Assembly: GCF_026210795.1 (NCBI RefSeq)
Contig: NC_089435.1
Location: 5,208,001 to 5,272,000 of the forward strand
Source of the DNA: Rhizophagus irregularis
Taxonomy: Eukaryota; Glomeromycota; Glomeromycetes; Glomerales; Glomeraceae
Length of the DNA: 64,000 nucleotides
Direction: 5' to 3'
Every line of letters begins with the position of its first letter. The first letter of the stretch is position 1. Below the pieces are notes generated by a model, which was not told where the DNA came from, did no database searches, and saw only the letters and a program-made list of their open reading frames with translations. A program made the translations under genes and the position numbers. Shown one piece after another: positions 35,158 through 47,029 of this stretch.

Positions 35158-37530
35158 TTAATATTTTAAAGGAAAAATCCCTCCAACTAAACGCCAATTC
35201 TTCTTACAAAACACCAAATTTTCCAACATATTTGATGCCAACTGTGTTCTTTTTATGGTCATAACATTGCCAGCTTCGCTAAAAAGTCTTTCACTTGGAG
35301 TGGATGTGGCGGGAATGGCCAAATACTTTCTTGCTAATTTTGATAGTACCGGAAATCTTGTTTTATTAGTTTTCCACCATGTTAAAGGACAATCGTCATG
35401 ATGAATCTTAGGTAAAGCTAAATAATTAGCTACTTCATTAACGTGAGTAACATTATCTTGAAATATTCTTGCTAATAATGAATTTAATGAAACTGGTTGT
35501 AATTCAACTTCTTGATTTTCACCAGTTAATATCCTTATATCTTGATATGCATTTCTTAATTGCTCTTGAGATCTAAGGTGCAATGAATTAGACGTAAATC
35601 CAAGTTCTTTAAATCGTGAATCCAATAAAGCAGCCAACATCCCTTGTTCCTGTGGAACTTCCCAATAATGATTCATTGCTTAGTATAATGCTACTTTAAC
35701 ACGCTTATCAAGATTGATGCAATTTTGTGGCATATTAATATTAATTTTTCTACGTATAGGTTGTCCAGAAATAGGTTCATCTTCTGGTGCATCTTTATAG
35801 CCAACATCATCATCAAATGCCATATTTTGACTGGTTAAATCTATAACTTCCACATCTGAATTATCATCTGGTAAAATTTTTTAATTAATTATTGTTAATA
35901 CATTATACATTAAACTAATGGTTGTGTATTTACTCCCGCCTAAATATTCAGTTGCTCTGGCAAAATCTTTCAAAATTATAATTAATTTACTGATTTTTTG
36001 CCATTCATTTTCTGTTAAATTTATTTTTTTTAGTCATTTTTCCATCACGCCGTGTTGAAGCATCAGGATCAATCAACATAGTAGATGCCAGGACATCAAT
36101 AAGATCTTTGATTTTTATTAAACGTTTCCATGCAAGATAGCTAGAATTCCACTGAGTTTCTACATCAGCAATCATTTGGAGGTATTCATCATTATTTTCT
36201 AAATTCTATAATAAAATAATTTTTTGAAGAAAATACATTAATTAATACTAAATAAATTGATTTAATAAAATGGAGTGCATTTTTTTAGCATAATAGAGTA
36301 ATAAATAATCTAATAAATTAGTAATAAATAAAAATTTAATTACCTCATTATTATTAAAATGGTTGGTATTTTTTTGAATCTCCAGTAATTTTTCCGTTTA
36401 TTTAGGTGATGTAAAAAAATTTATTAGTCTTTTAGCTCGTGCAATTAAAACTTCTGCTGGTATTAATCCTTTACCTACAACAAGCTGTAATGTATGAGCT
36501 GTACAGGGGAGTCTTGTAAGTTCATTCATTAATTTTTCAGCTTTTACCATATTGGGTCGTCATTGTAAAGACTTTACCATTTAAATTTCAATTTGAAATA
36601 ATATCACGTAATACTTCATAAATATTATCACCTGTATGAGAATATGGAATGTATTGAACTGCTAAAATTGCTTCGCAGATATTAAAATTGTTATCAATAA
36701 AAGAATACGTAACACCAATATATCCATCTATTTCTACTTCGTGCTGTCCATAAGTCCGTTATGATAGAATAAGAAATAACATCTTTACTAAATTTTTTTG
36801 TTAAAACAACCTTGATTTGATTGTATGACTCAGCTATTAGTTGTTGAATTGTTTTATCACTTGGAATTTGATAGTTTGGATCAAGTTCTGAATAAATTCG
36901 ACAAAACCGTTCATCATTATATACTGGAATGTCATTATCTTTAATCAATATTCCAACAAACTTCCGTCCTGACTATTTTTAATGTAGGATTATTTCAAAT
37001 AATTTCATCATACGGGTTTGTGATAGCTGATTGTTATTTCGTATTTCACTCATCCTTCTTCTATGGCTTTCTTCAGTAATTCTATGTGTAGAAAGATGAA
37101 CAATAAAATTGCCAGTAGAATTATCAGAACCCATAAAATGACTACATGATTCTACACCATTTTTCTGTTGAACTTGAACTAAACACTTTACAATCCTTCT
37201 ATATTGTTCAGTTGGTTCATATTGTTCAAAGTAACTCCATATCCAACTCTATCCTGGTGGTTTAGCATTTGGAATTAAAACTAGTTGGTTAGCTATTTTA
37301 TTTAAATCAGTTTTGTTGAAACTTTATTGCGTTTCTTATTATTCTTGCCAGTTTTATGCTGGTTATTTGTAGAATCCGTGTCTGACTCTGGCTCAATTAA
37401 AGGTCCATTTGGAGCTAAATTTTGCTGATTTAATAGTTCACATACCTTTCGCCTTCGGCCTTTTTGAACCACAAGTTAAGTGGTTTTAAGATTTTCTGGC
37501 TGCGAATATCTGCCAACTCCTCACTAGACA
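35158..37530 (-). pseudogene. hAT transposase (BED finger to dimerisation domain), dead
   Basis: The protein starts near 37530 (MSSEELADIRSQKILKPLN). A BED-type zinc finger can be followed (VKCLVQVQQKNGVESC, then GNFIVHLSTHRI; about 37210-37080). Next come IPVYNDERFCRIYSELDPN and SYSIITDLWTARS (36948-36694), the start of the RNase-H-like region. The longest open part is the C terminus (35676-35158) with the hAT dimerisation motif: LALPKIHHDDCPLTWWKTN, LARKYLAIPATSTPSERLF and AGNVMTIKRTQL. At least six stops or frameshifts separate these pieces, so no active protein is expected. Order and motifs match Ac-like hAT transposases; PSERLFS is the diagnostic segment. Confidence 0.85.
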
Positions 37531-38905
37531 TTATTATAACAAAGACTAGACTATAATAAGCCTTTTTTTAATCACTGACGCGCATTTTTTGATCAACAAA
37601 GTTACACAAAATTAATATATATCTGTATAGATATCCATGGATATTTGTATATCTGTAATCTTTTATCTGTTATTTAAAATTAATATTCAGATATCTGTGT
37701 ACCCGTATGGATATCCAGATTTCATATTCACAGATTAAACCACTAACCCAGACCTGACCAATCTGAATTTTCAGGCCAGATTGCCAGATTAGGACTGGAC
37801 CAATTAGAGCTTTAAAATTAATTAATGCAACATTCAATAATAATTTTTGTTTAATATTTTGAAGATTTATTTTTAAAATTCTGTATAGATTTTTTAATAT
37901 TTGCAGATCTGCGTAGATTTTATTAAAAATTTTTCTCTGATATGCATTGACAGGATAGCAAATCTGCGTAGAAATTTAGACCAGAGATCGTTGCAAATTT
38001 TTACCTTAAAAAATTTACTGATATATCTTTTTATTTCTGTATATTATAGAGGTTTAACAAATTTTAAAAATAAATGAAAAATGGTTAAACTTTATTTTCT
38101 ACAAATTTAATAAGATTTTAATTTAATATATTAATAATAGGCTAATTTATTTAATATTTTAATATTTAAATTTTATTTAATATTTGTATAATTATACAAA
38201 CATTTATGTAATCTGAAATCAATCAATTTGCCAATAAATTTGTCTACCAAATTATATTAAAATACTAAAATTCATACCATCCATAAGTAGTTATTTTAAG
38301 CTCTTCTAATTTAATATATATTTGAATAATAGTAAGGTATGAAATACTAAATTTTGTATATAAAAAGAATGCATAAATATTATCCAAATTTTTTATTACT
38401 AGTTAAATTAGCTAAATAGAATAAAAATAATCTAAGATATAGGAATTAGGATTTAATAAAGTTTGAAAATATCCATTTAATTTCAATAAATCACTCTATT
38501 TACTTTTATATTTTTTGTTCTATTGATTTAATAACAATATATGGTCATAATATGATTTATATGTACTAATTTTTTCCACTAATGTTAAATAAAGGTTTGA
38601 TAAGAAGATTGCTATTTTTAGTATTTTGATTATAATCATGAATTATTATCTTTACAGAAACTTTAAGTTTTCAAATGATATCATATTGATATCATTTTAA
38701 TATTGATTCAATATCAATTTAATATCAATATGATATCAAAATAAAATATTATCATTTTAATATTAAAATAATATCAAAATAGTATCAAAATGATATTAAA
38801 ATGATAATTGAAATAACATCGAAACAATATATTTAAGTTTAACTTAAAGATATCATTTTGATGTCATTTCAGATATTATTTTGATATTAATTTAAGAGTG
38901 AATTT

Positions 38906-39050
38906 ATTTACCGCACCCTGTGTTACAACACATCCTTCCTTTTTTGTAAATTGTTTATGTCGATCTTTAGTTTATACACCGCACCCCTTAAAATGGCAAA
39001 TGATAAACATAAAAATATATATAAATTTGTAACGCAGAGTGCGGTAAATA
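38906..39050. mobile_element. Nested MITE with ATTTACCGCAC ends
   Basis: The ends are ATTTACCGCACCCTGTGTTA and, as reverse complement, ATTTACCGCACTCTGCGTTA. The target duplication is unclear. Confidence 0.65.
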
Positions 39051-39171
39051 CATTATTTCTTAATTTAATATTGATTCAATATTAATATGATATTAATTTA
39101 TTTTGATATCACATCGATATTAAATTGATATTAAATCAATATTGAAATAATGTTAAAATAATACTGTTAAG

Positions 39172-39360
39172 CAGTGGGAAATTCCAGTTTCCAATGAAAA
39201 TTTTACTGGAATCTGGAATCTGAAACATTGGAATTTTGATTCCAAATTGATTCCAATGGTTTCTGGAATCTGGAAATTTGATTTCAATGCTTCCAAAACC
39301 ACTGGAATTAATCTGGAATACATGTTTCCAGATTCCAGATTCCAGAAAATGCCAACACTG
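39172..39360. mobile_element. Nested hAT MITE, perfect 8-bp TSD CTGTTAAG
   Basis: The ends are CAGTGGGAAATTCC and, as reverse complement, CAGTGTTGGCATTTTC. CTGTTAAG flanks it at 39164-39171 and 39361-39368. The interior repeats CTGGAATCTGGAA-like motifs. Confidence 0.92.
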
Positions 39361-39494
39361 CTGTTAAGATAAACTTAATGATATCAATTCTATATTGATT
39401 AAAAATGTTAAGTTTCTGTAAAGATATAGATTTACTTTAATATTGTTCTTTTTTTCAAAAACATTTTAAAATTATTTACAAAATTATTTTATTA

Positions 39495-39975
39495 CACAGG
39501 TCAAAAAGTAAAAAATCAGGCATCAATCAGTCACCAATCGGCATTTTTGCCAAATACCGTTACCAATCAGGCAGTTTGCTAACTTTTGATCCAGTGATCA
39601 GAAAAAGATAAAATATAACTCATTGGAATCGTCTCAACAAGACGAATCTAATGGTAGTAAAATTGCATTTCTAGGATTAATACTTGATGAGAAATTAAGT
39701 AAAATATAAAAATAAAAATGTATCAATTATATTTTATTTAATTTTTTATTAACTATTAATCATAGAGATGCGATTTTACTACCATTAGATTTGTCTTGTT
39801 GAGACGATTCCAATGAGCTATATTTTATCTTTTTCTGATTACTGGATCAAAAGTTAGCAAACTGCCTGATTGGTGACGGTATTTGGCAAAAATGCCAATC
39901 AGTCACCAATCAGTCACCAATCAGCTACCTGATTGGTGACCAATTGGTGACTGATTTTTCACTTTTTGACCTGTA
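39495..39975. mobile_element. Foldback MITE, CACAG ends, 3-bp TSD TTA
   Basis: It begins CACAGGTCAAAAAGTAAAAA and ends TTTTTCACTTTTTGACCTGT, with the last base changed to A. TTA flanks it on both sides. The arms carry the AAGACGAATCTAATGGTAG module and its inverse. Confidence 0.88.
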
Positions 39976-40825
39976 TTAGTTTATTCACAATATTGTATAG
40001 TAATTCTAAAATTTACATTTTTAACATTAACCTACTATTCTAATTTAAACCTCACTTTTAATTTTCGATTCCTAATCTCTTAAGCCTATACAAAATTCTA
40101 AGTTTTAAATGTCTTTACTTAACTCTTCTTTCATATTTTCCATAAAGTAGTTTACATTTAATATTAATAAAAAAAATATATTTATATTCAATATTAGTAA
40201 TAAAACAGAATTTTACATTTAAATATTAATGAAAGGAATAGTTAAAATAAAAATATTTTAAGAGAAAAAGAAAGAAGCTGTAGGAAATACTGATTTACTT
40301 AATAATTGAAAGTTTATTAAAAGTATAATTTATGTAATTATAGTTTATTTTACATTATTACAATAAAAAAATTACACAAATCTTATGACTACTATTATAT
40401 AATTAAATTAATCAAATCACATGACAAATGGGTATAATGATAAATCACATATATGACAAATCATAATTTTTTTAATTATATTTAAAATTAAATAATTGTT
40501 TTAAAAAAAATAAAAATCTTTACATTTTACTAAACAACTAGATAATTGTAATTTTAATAGTGTTATTTTAATACAATCAAAATCCTATTAATAAATCATA
40601 TTATATATATATTAAAAAATAAAAAATAAAAATAATTTATATACAAATCTATATTACCTATTAATTAGATTTATAACTAATATATTTTATTTAATTTAAT
40701 TTATAAAAATAAAAATAAAAGAATAATAAATTAATAAAAAAAATGAAATGAAATTGTTTTTATTTAAGAATTATATGATAATATCTATTATAAAAAAAAA
40801 ATATTAGATTTATATAGTATTAAAA
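39976..40825. other. AT-rich spacer downstream of HBS1
   Basis: No gene was recognised. It includes the 3' untranslated side of the HBS1-like gene, which reads toward it. Confidence 0.5.
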
Positions 40826-43800
40826 TTAATAAATTATAATATTACTTACATTAATAATAATACCAGCAGCAATTGTTTCTCCACCTTTTCTTAACATAAT
40901 TCTTCCTAATTCTTTATTTTCCTTATAAGTTTCAAAAGGAACTGGTCTATTAGTAAGTTTAATTTCAACAGTAGCAGATGATGCTTTAGGAAGACATCTA
41001 TTAATTTTATTAAAATAATAATTAATTTTTAAATTATTGGAAATTAATAAATTATTAAATGTTTTACCTTGGATTTTTCTTTACAATTTCTCCTGTACTT
41101 TTATCTAAAATAGTAACTAATTTGGTTATAATAGCCGGTTCATTAAGACTTTGTCTATGAAGAATAACCTAAATATATAATAAGTTAAATAATAAAATTA
41201 AAGAAAAATTTATACTATCATTTATATATGACTTACAGGAAATCCTTTTGTAATTGGAACTTTAATATCAAATACAACAATTTGTGCTAAAATATATGAT
41301 GTTACAGGAACTGGATGTGATACTGAACACAAAATAGATCCAACTCTATATATAAAAAAGTTAATAATTAATGGAAATTTTTATAACAAATAAATATATT
41401 GCTTACTTAAGTTGGAGAATGTCTAATCCAGATAATGTCATTAAAATAGAATCTCCAGCAGCTGCCCATTTTGAAGATTCATCATTTGCTTCCAAACCTT
41501 TAATTATTAATATTTCATTATATTTTAATATTCAATAATTTCCATTTTTATTTTTTTTAAAAAATAAATTATACCTTTTATTACACCATATTCACCACCA
41601 GGAATAACCAAAACATCATCTCCAATCTGAATAGTTCCTGCTTCTATTTTTCCAGCAACAGTAATACCTCCCATACCACTTATTCCTCCTTTAAAAAAAT
41701 CTGAAACTGAAAGTCGAAATGGTTTATCTAAAAGTCGTATAGGAGGTTCAAACTTATCTATAGATGTATTAAAAGTTATATTATATTAGACGGTCAAAAA
41801 CATAGTTATGTTAAACTGTACAAACCTATTTGTTGAAATAAAGTTGGTCCAGAATACCACTCCAAAATATTTTGAGATCTCTTTAACAAATTTTCTCCTG
41901 TCAATCCACTACAAGGAATATATATTACTTTATCCTTTTTAAATCCAGCTTGATTCAAAAAAGGACTTAACTTGGTTATGATCTCATTAAACCGATCTTG
42001 TGACCAACCTACCTGTGGATCAAAAAAAAAAAAAATTATTTATTTATTTTAAATCAATGTATTCTTATAAACTAATATATACACTTACAACGTCTAATTT
42101 ATTAATTGCTACAACCAATTGTTGTACACCCAAACTTCTAACAAGTAATGCATGTTCTTTTGTTTGACCATTTGCTTCAAATCCAGCTTCAAATTCACCA
42201 GTAGTAGAATCGATTACAAGAATAGCAACATCTGCCTAGTATTTAAAAATGGTAATCCATTTATTAATAAAAAAAAAATAATTTTTTTTTTCTGAAAACA
42301 ATTTCATCTACCTGAGCTGCTCCCGAAATCATATTTGGAATAAAATCTCGATGCCCTGGAGCATCTAATAATGTAAATCTTCTATGTTCAGTTTCAAATT
42401 TGGTGATTGCAATATCCATTGTGATACCTCTAGATTTATAAAGTATTTGAATAAACTAATTGTATATATAATATACTAATTAATATGCTTTGAAAATTTA
42501 TAATTCATGCAAACATCATACCTGGCACGTTCTTCACCCGTTTCATCAAGAATCCACGCATACGCAAAAGATGACTTTCCAATTTTTGAAGAGTCTCTTT
42601 CATATTTTTTCATAGTCTTTTCATTGACTTCACCAAGTAAATACAATAAGTGACCCATTAGTGTACTTTTTCCTGCATCAACATGTCCTTTATATTAATA
42701 CATAGGTATAAATAGTTAGCCTATATAATATCCAATATTAATCACAAAGTACTATGTAAGTTTATACACTTACCAACAACCACTAAATTTAATGCCACTT
42801 TATTATCATTCCGTTTCTTGTATTCTTCAAGAACATTAATACGCTTATGCTTAGGTGATATTTTTGGTGGCAATTTTGTTACTTTTTTAGAAGAGGTATT
42901 TTCAACGTTAAGATTAAGCGCTTCCATATCAAATCTCAGTTGTTTATCAACATTATTATCATATAAAACTTCAGCGCCGTTATCTTCTTCAAGTAAAACA
43001 GTTGTAAGTTGTTTTTCTTTGGATTCTGGCTTTTGTGCTGTTTTTAATATGGGACTTGATGCTGAAGCATTTGATGATGTAGAAGAAACATCTTGTTTGG
43101 CTTTATCTAATCATTAAATAAACAAGATATTAATAATATAAAATGGTTGGAATATGACAAAAAGGATTAAAATACCTTTTAATGTACCAGTATTTCTTTG
43201 ACGTTGTGCCTTCAAAGCAGTATCATCAGGGCTTGGTGTATTAAAAGCAAACCCACTATTGTTTGAGCCTGCTGTGTTAAGTTCAAAAGTAATTAAATCA
43301 TTAGAAGGCACTAGATTATCTTGAAGTTGTTCAAATATGGAAGTAGCGAAAATGGATGGCGGTGCAATATGAGGATTTAATAATAATTGATGTGAATTCT
43401 GAATGAATTCCTTAGATTGAGTAATTTCTGAAATTTGGTCATTCATTATAGTCTGAGACACCTCATTAACTATTTCGCTTGATGAAGATAATGTTGTTGA
43501 ATCATGCAAGCAATTTGTATCAGATGATAAAGTTTTTGATTGTTTGGAAATTATAGGGGTCATTGTTTTTTGCAATGGGGATCTATTATCTAATTTTTTT
43601 GACGCAAGTCTAGTTAAAGAAACACGTCCAGAAGACTGTAAAATAGATTTTTGAGCTAGAGATGATAAAGATGGAGCTTGACTGTTCAACTGCAAGCTAG
43701 AAGAAGTTTGAGATTTGGATGACTCTAATTTTAACGTGGTATTTGTTGCCATGCTAGATAATGATGGCCTAATTGATTGTTTCATATTCAACTGAGCCAG

Positions 43801-45060
43801 AGATGACAGTGATAGTTCAGATGAGCGTATCTCAGGTTTCGAAAATGAAGACTCTCCTACGTTGAGCTGGCTATCAATATTATTATTAATTCTGACTGAG
43901 AAACGTTTATGTTCATTTGTCGTTCTAGTTGAAAACATATCATTAGTGGAATCCAACTGGCTATGCAAACTCGAGAGTTTCGATTGTGTTGATTTGGGCT
44001 TTTCAGAATCTGCACCACCTAGTAACCCGCCATAATGCAAATTTTGTTGCATTTCATGAATTGAATTTTCTGCAAACATTAATTTATTAGGAGTAAGACT
44101 ACACCATTTTACGTCATGTCCCATCCAAATGTCATTGGGGGAAACACAATTTGCAAAAATAGTTCTAGTTTTGTTTTCTAATAAATGGTGACTTTCAGGA
44201 TTTCGCTGATTTGCACCAAAGACCACAGGGCTCGGATATCGTTTCCCATGATCCACATTAGACAATAGATCTGTTGAGTTTGAGAAGATCAAAGCCGAGA
44301 GAAGATTCTCGGTTAATGTGAATGACCAAGAAAATTATTTGCTTGTAATTTCATTAATATTAGTCATTCTTAATAATAGAATAAAATAACCGCCATCCAC
44401 TTCTAAAAAAAAATAAAGTAAAATAAGAGATAAAGACTCGAATCACCTTTCTTTACGGGAATAGTTTTATTAGAACCCAATTTCTTTTGTGATTTTTTAT
44501 TTGCTTTGGATTTATGAACCTCGTCTAAGAACAAAATTAATTCTAATGGTTATTACCGTAGAGATCACGATGGAACTCAAACATAATCTATACCAATACA
44601 AACAACTAACGTACCTAATAAGTACGCTATTGTATCCTCTGTATTATAATAATAATTCCATAAAGCATTTTCGATATCTTTATCAGATATCCCTTCTACT
44701 TGTCCGATAACATTTCTAACAAACATTTTCCCTTTGTCCATTTGTGCTAGGATGTTTATAACAGTATAAATGTTTCGATTCAATCAAAATTCATTTTACT
44801 ATTTGTCAAACCTTTATCTTCCGGAGTCATTTCATAATTTTCTTAGAATATTAAATCAAAATTAATTAATTTATATTTGAAATATCAACCTAGGAAAGAA
44901 ATTTGTAGTTACCATCATCATAATCGTCATAATCATAGTCATAATTCTCTGTTTCTGCAAGTATATCTGAAGGAGAATTAATTAAATTAGCATATAAAGT
45001 CAAAGCATACAATAAATTACCTGCAGCATTCAGGCTTCTAACCACTCTATGTCGAGACAT
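40826..45060 (-). CDS. HBS1: HBS1/SKI7-family translational GTPase, 16 exons
   Basis: This EF1A-like GTPase acts with Dom34/Pelota to rescue stalled ribosomes; SKI7-type products link to the exosome. Exons on the minus strand: 45021-45060, 44913-44966, 44812-44841, 44615-44746, 44447-44524, 43176-44270, 42774-43106, 42522-42687, 42312-42429, 42089-42235, 41826-42012, 41575-41757, 41407-41497, 41237-41345, 41068-41168, 40826-40997. Every junction is GT-AG and keeps frame (3036 nt, about 1011 residues). The start is [13 protein letters not shown]. An HBS1 N-terminal helix motif ([20 protein letters not shown]) lies in exon 4. The GTPase motifs are [12 protein letters not shown] (across exons 7/8), [24 protein letters not shown] and INKLDV. 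EF1A-like beta-barrels follow, with [19 protein letters not shown] near the end. It is longer than yeast Hbs1 because exon 6 (365 codons) encodes a Ser/Leu-rich disordered segment. The last residues follow the end of a conserved motif, so a different 3' splice is possible. Confidence 0.95.
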
Positions 45061-46138
45061 TATTTCTGATCAGCTTATTCGAGAATTATTTCTTTTTAAA
45101 AAAACGATTTTCGTTCCGCGTGACAGGTTACACATCTGTGCACATGATTCGGATGATTATTTTTGGTAATTATACAGTACATTGATATTTATTTATAATA
45201 AACTATTAAGGTATTATATCTTACTTTCTTTTGCTAATAGATTGTTAATATTATAATTGTTGACTTTCTTAAAATAGTTTTGTTTAATTATTTTGATACT
45301 TTACAAATATGATATAATATTATTCCTAATACATTGCATTATGGTCCAAATCTCTCCAAATTCTTAGTGTAGTTTGGCGATTTTTTAGTGCTTTAATATT
45401 ATCATTCATCTTTTCCAATAATTTAAAATTTGGCCAAATATTTTTTTAACCATAGATGACATTTAGCTTAAACTTGATATTATTTCAATGTTTATTAACC
45501 TTTTACAATGCCAGTACCATTTTTAAATAAGTGGAAGTATCACTTTTTTTATCTAACAATAAATGTTTGTTGGTTGTTTTTCAAGAAGAAGAGAGCCCTT
45601 TTTCTCACTATAAGAAATAATATATAATGCCCAATTTTACAATTAATATTTTCAATATTATCACTACTATTATTTTTTAAAATTGCATTAACTAATGTTG
45701 ATAATTCAATATCAAAATATATGTTTAATTCAGTATTTTCTCCTTCATAAAATTTAGGTGTGATGAAAAATATGTGACAAATAGGATTTCATTTTGAAAA
45801 AAAACTGGCAAAGTCTTTCAGATAAATATAAATAGTGAAACTCAGATAGTACACAAGTTTTGCAGGTGTAATTTTTTGTGTCATAGGGGTAACAAATAAG
45901 TTTTTGATACTGAAAAAATTCTGTGTCTCTCAGATAATTATAATAGTATTTTTGAACTCATAGCTGCACATGTGACAATTTAAAAATGATTTATCCCATT
46001 TACCTCAGCATCACTCCAAGATTTTCCATTCCCACGTGACTTGTAATTTTAAGTAAAATTAATTGTTTGAAATTACTAATATTTTCGTAAAAATGAAATT
46101 AATATTTTTGTAAAAAAAATTTTTTTGTATAATAAATC
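45061..46138. other. Upstream region of HBS1, no gene seen
   Basis: The first ~100 bp hold a less AT-rich patch (ACGATTTTCGTTCCGCGTGA), the likely promoter side of the HBS1-like gene. The rest is AT-rich and shows no convincing coding frame. Confidence 0.4.
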
Positions 46139-46585
46139 CACAGGTCGAAAAGTGAAAAATCAGTCACCAATTGGTGACCGATTGGCATTTTCGCCAAATA
46201 CCGTCACCAATCAGACAGTTTACTAACTTTTGATCCAGTGATCAGAAAAAGATGAAATATAGCTCATTGGAATCATCTTAACAAGACGAATCTAATGGTA
46301 GTAAAATCGCATCTCTAGGATTAATAGTTAATAAAAAATTAAATAAAATATAATTGATACATTTTTATTTTTATATTTTACTTAATTTCTCATCAAGTAT
46401 TAATCCTAAAAATGCGATTTTACTACCATTAGATTCGTCTTGTTGAGACGATTCCAATGAGCTATATTTCATCTTTTTCTGATCACTGGATCAAAAGTTA
46501 GTAAACTGCCTGATTGGTGATGGTATTTAGCGAAAATGCCAATCAGTCACCAATTGGTGACTGATTTTTCACTTTTTGACCTGTG
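46139..46585. mobile_element. Foldback MITE, CACAG ends, 3-bp TSD ATC
   Basis: It begins CACAGGTCGAAAAGTGAAAA and ends TTTTTCACTTTTTGACCTGTG. ATC flanks both sides. It is a close relative of 39495-39975, with the same inner AAGACGAATCTAATGG module pair. Confidence 0.92.
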
Positions 46586-47029
46586 ATCTTAACATTTTTA
46601 TTTATATTAGAAATTTTAAATTTTTCTTATTACATAAAAATTTTGTAAATTTACGTGCTAATTTTTTCTCCTTTTTGGATAAATCTTTAATAGTATTTAT
46701 AAGCAAAAATGTAAAATTTTAAGAAAACCATTAAAAAAACAAATTGAAAACCTTTCATATCACACAGAAGTTTGATATATAGTTTTTTTGTTTCTATATC
46801 CCTAAATTTCATAATTACAAATTTCTAATATCATCCAATTCATATAAAACTTTTGCTTCCTGTTAAAATAATCTAAACTAATAAATAAACTACTTTTGCA
46901 TAAGTAAATAACTATGACTGAAATACCATTTACAATTAAGATGCATTAAAAATCTAAACATGGTAGTTAGTTTATTGTTAGTAGTTAAAAAATAAAGTAT
47001 TATAAGAACTATCTTTAAAGGTTCGAACT

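Larger units (their letters stand above)
33755..37814 (-). mobile_element. 4-kb hAT element
   Basis: The ends are TAAAACTTTAAATAGTCTGG and, as reverse complement of the right end, TAAAGCTCTAATTGGTCCAG. The flanks are GAATTAAT (33747-33754) and AAATTAAT (37815-37822), an 8-bp duplication with one mismatch. Subterminal regions carry AGACC/GGTCTG and CAGATAT repeats. The transposase reads on the minus strand and is dead. A 362-bp foldback element is nested near the left side. Confidence 0.75.
38649..39424. mobile_element. TA-flanked element with two MITEs inside
   Basis: The ends are TCTTTACAGAAACTTTAAG and, as reverse complement, TCTTTACAGAAACTTAACA, flanked by TA. The interior is made of GATATCA/TGATATC palindromes. 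Non-coding. Confidence 0.75.

Noticed and set aside
42818-43117. Plus-strand 99-codon frame
   Set aside because: It is antisense to exon 7 of the HBS1-like gene.
44271-44292. Start of the HBS1 large exon at the upstream TTG (extra residues MIFSNST)
   Set aside because: The phase-1 donor of exon 5 joins correctly only to the AG just before 44270; the extra residues belong to the intron.
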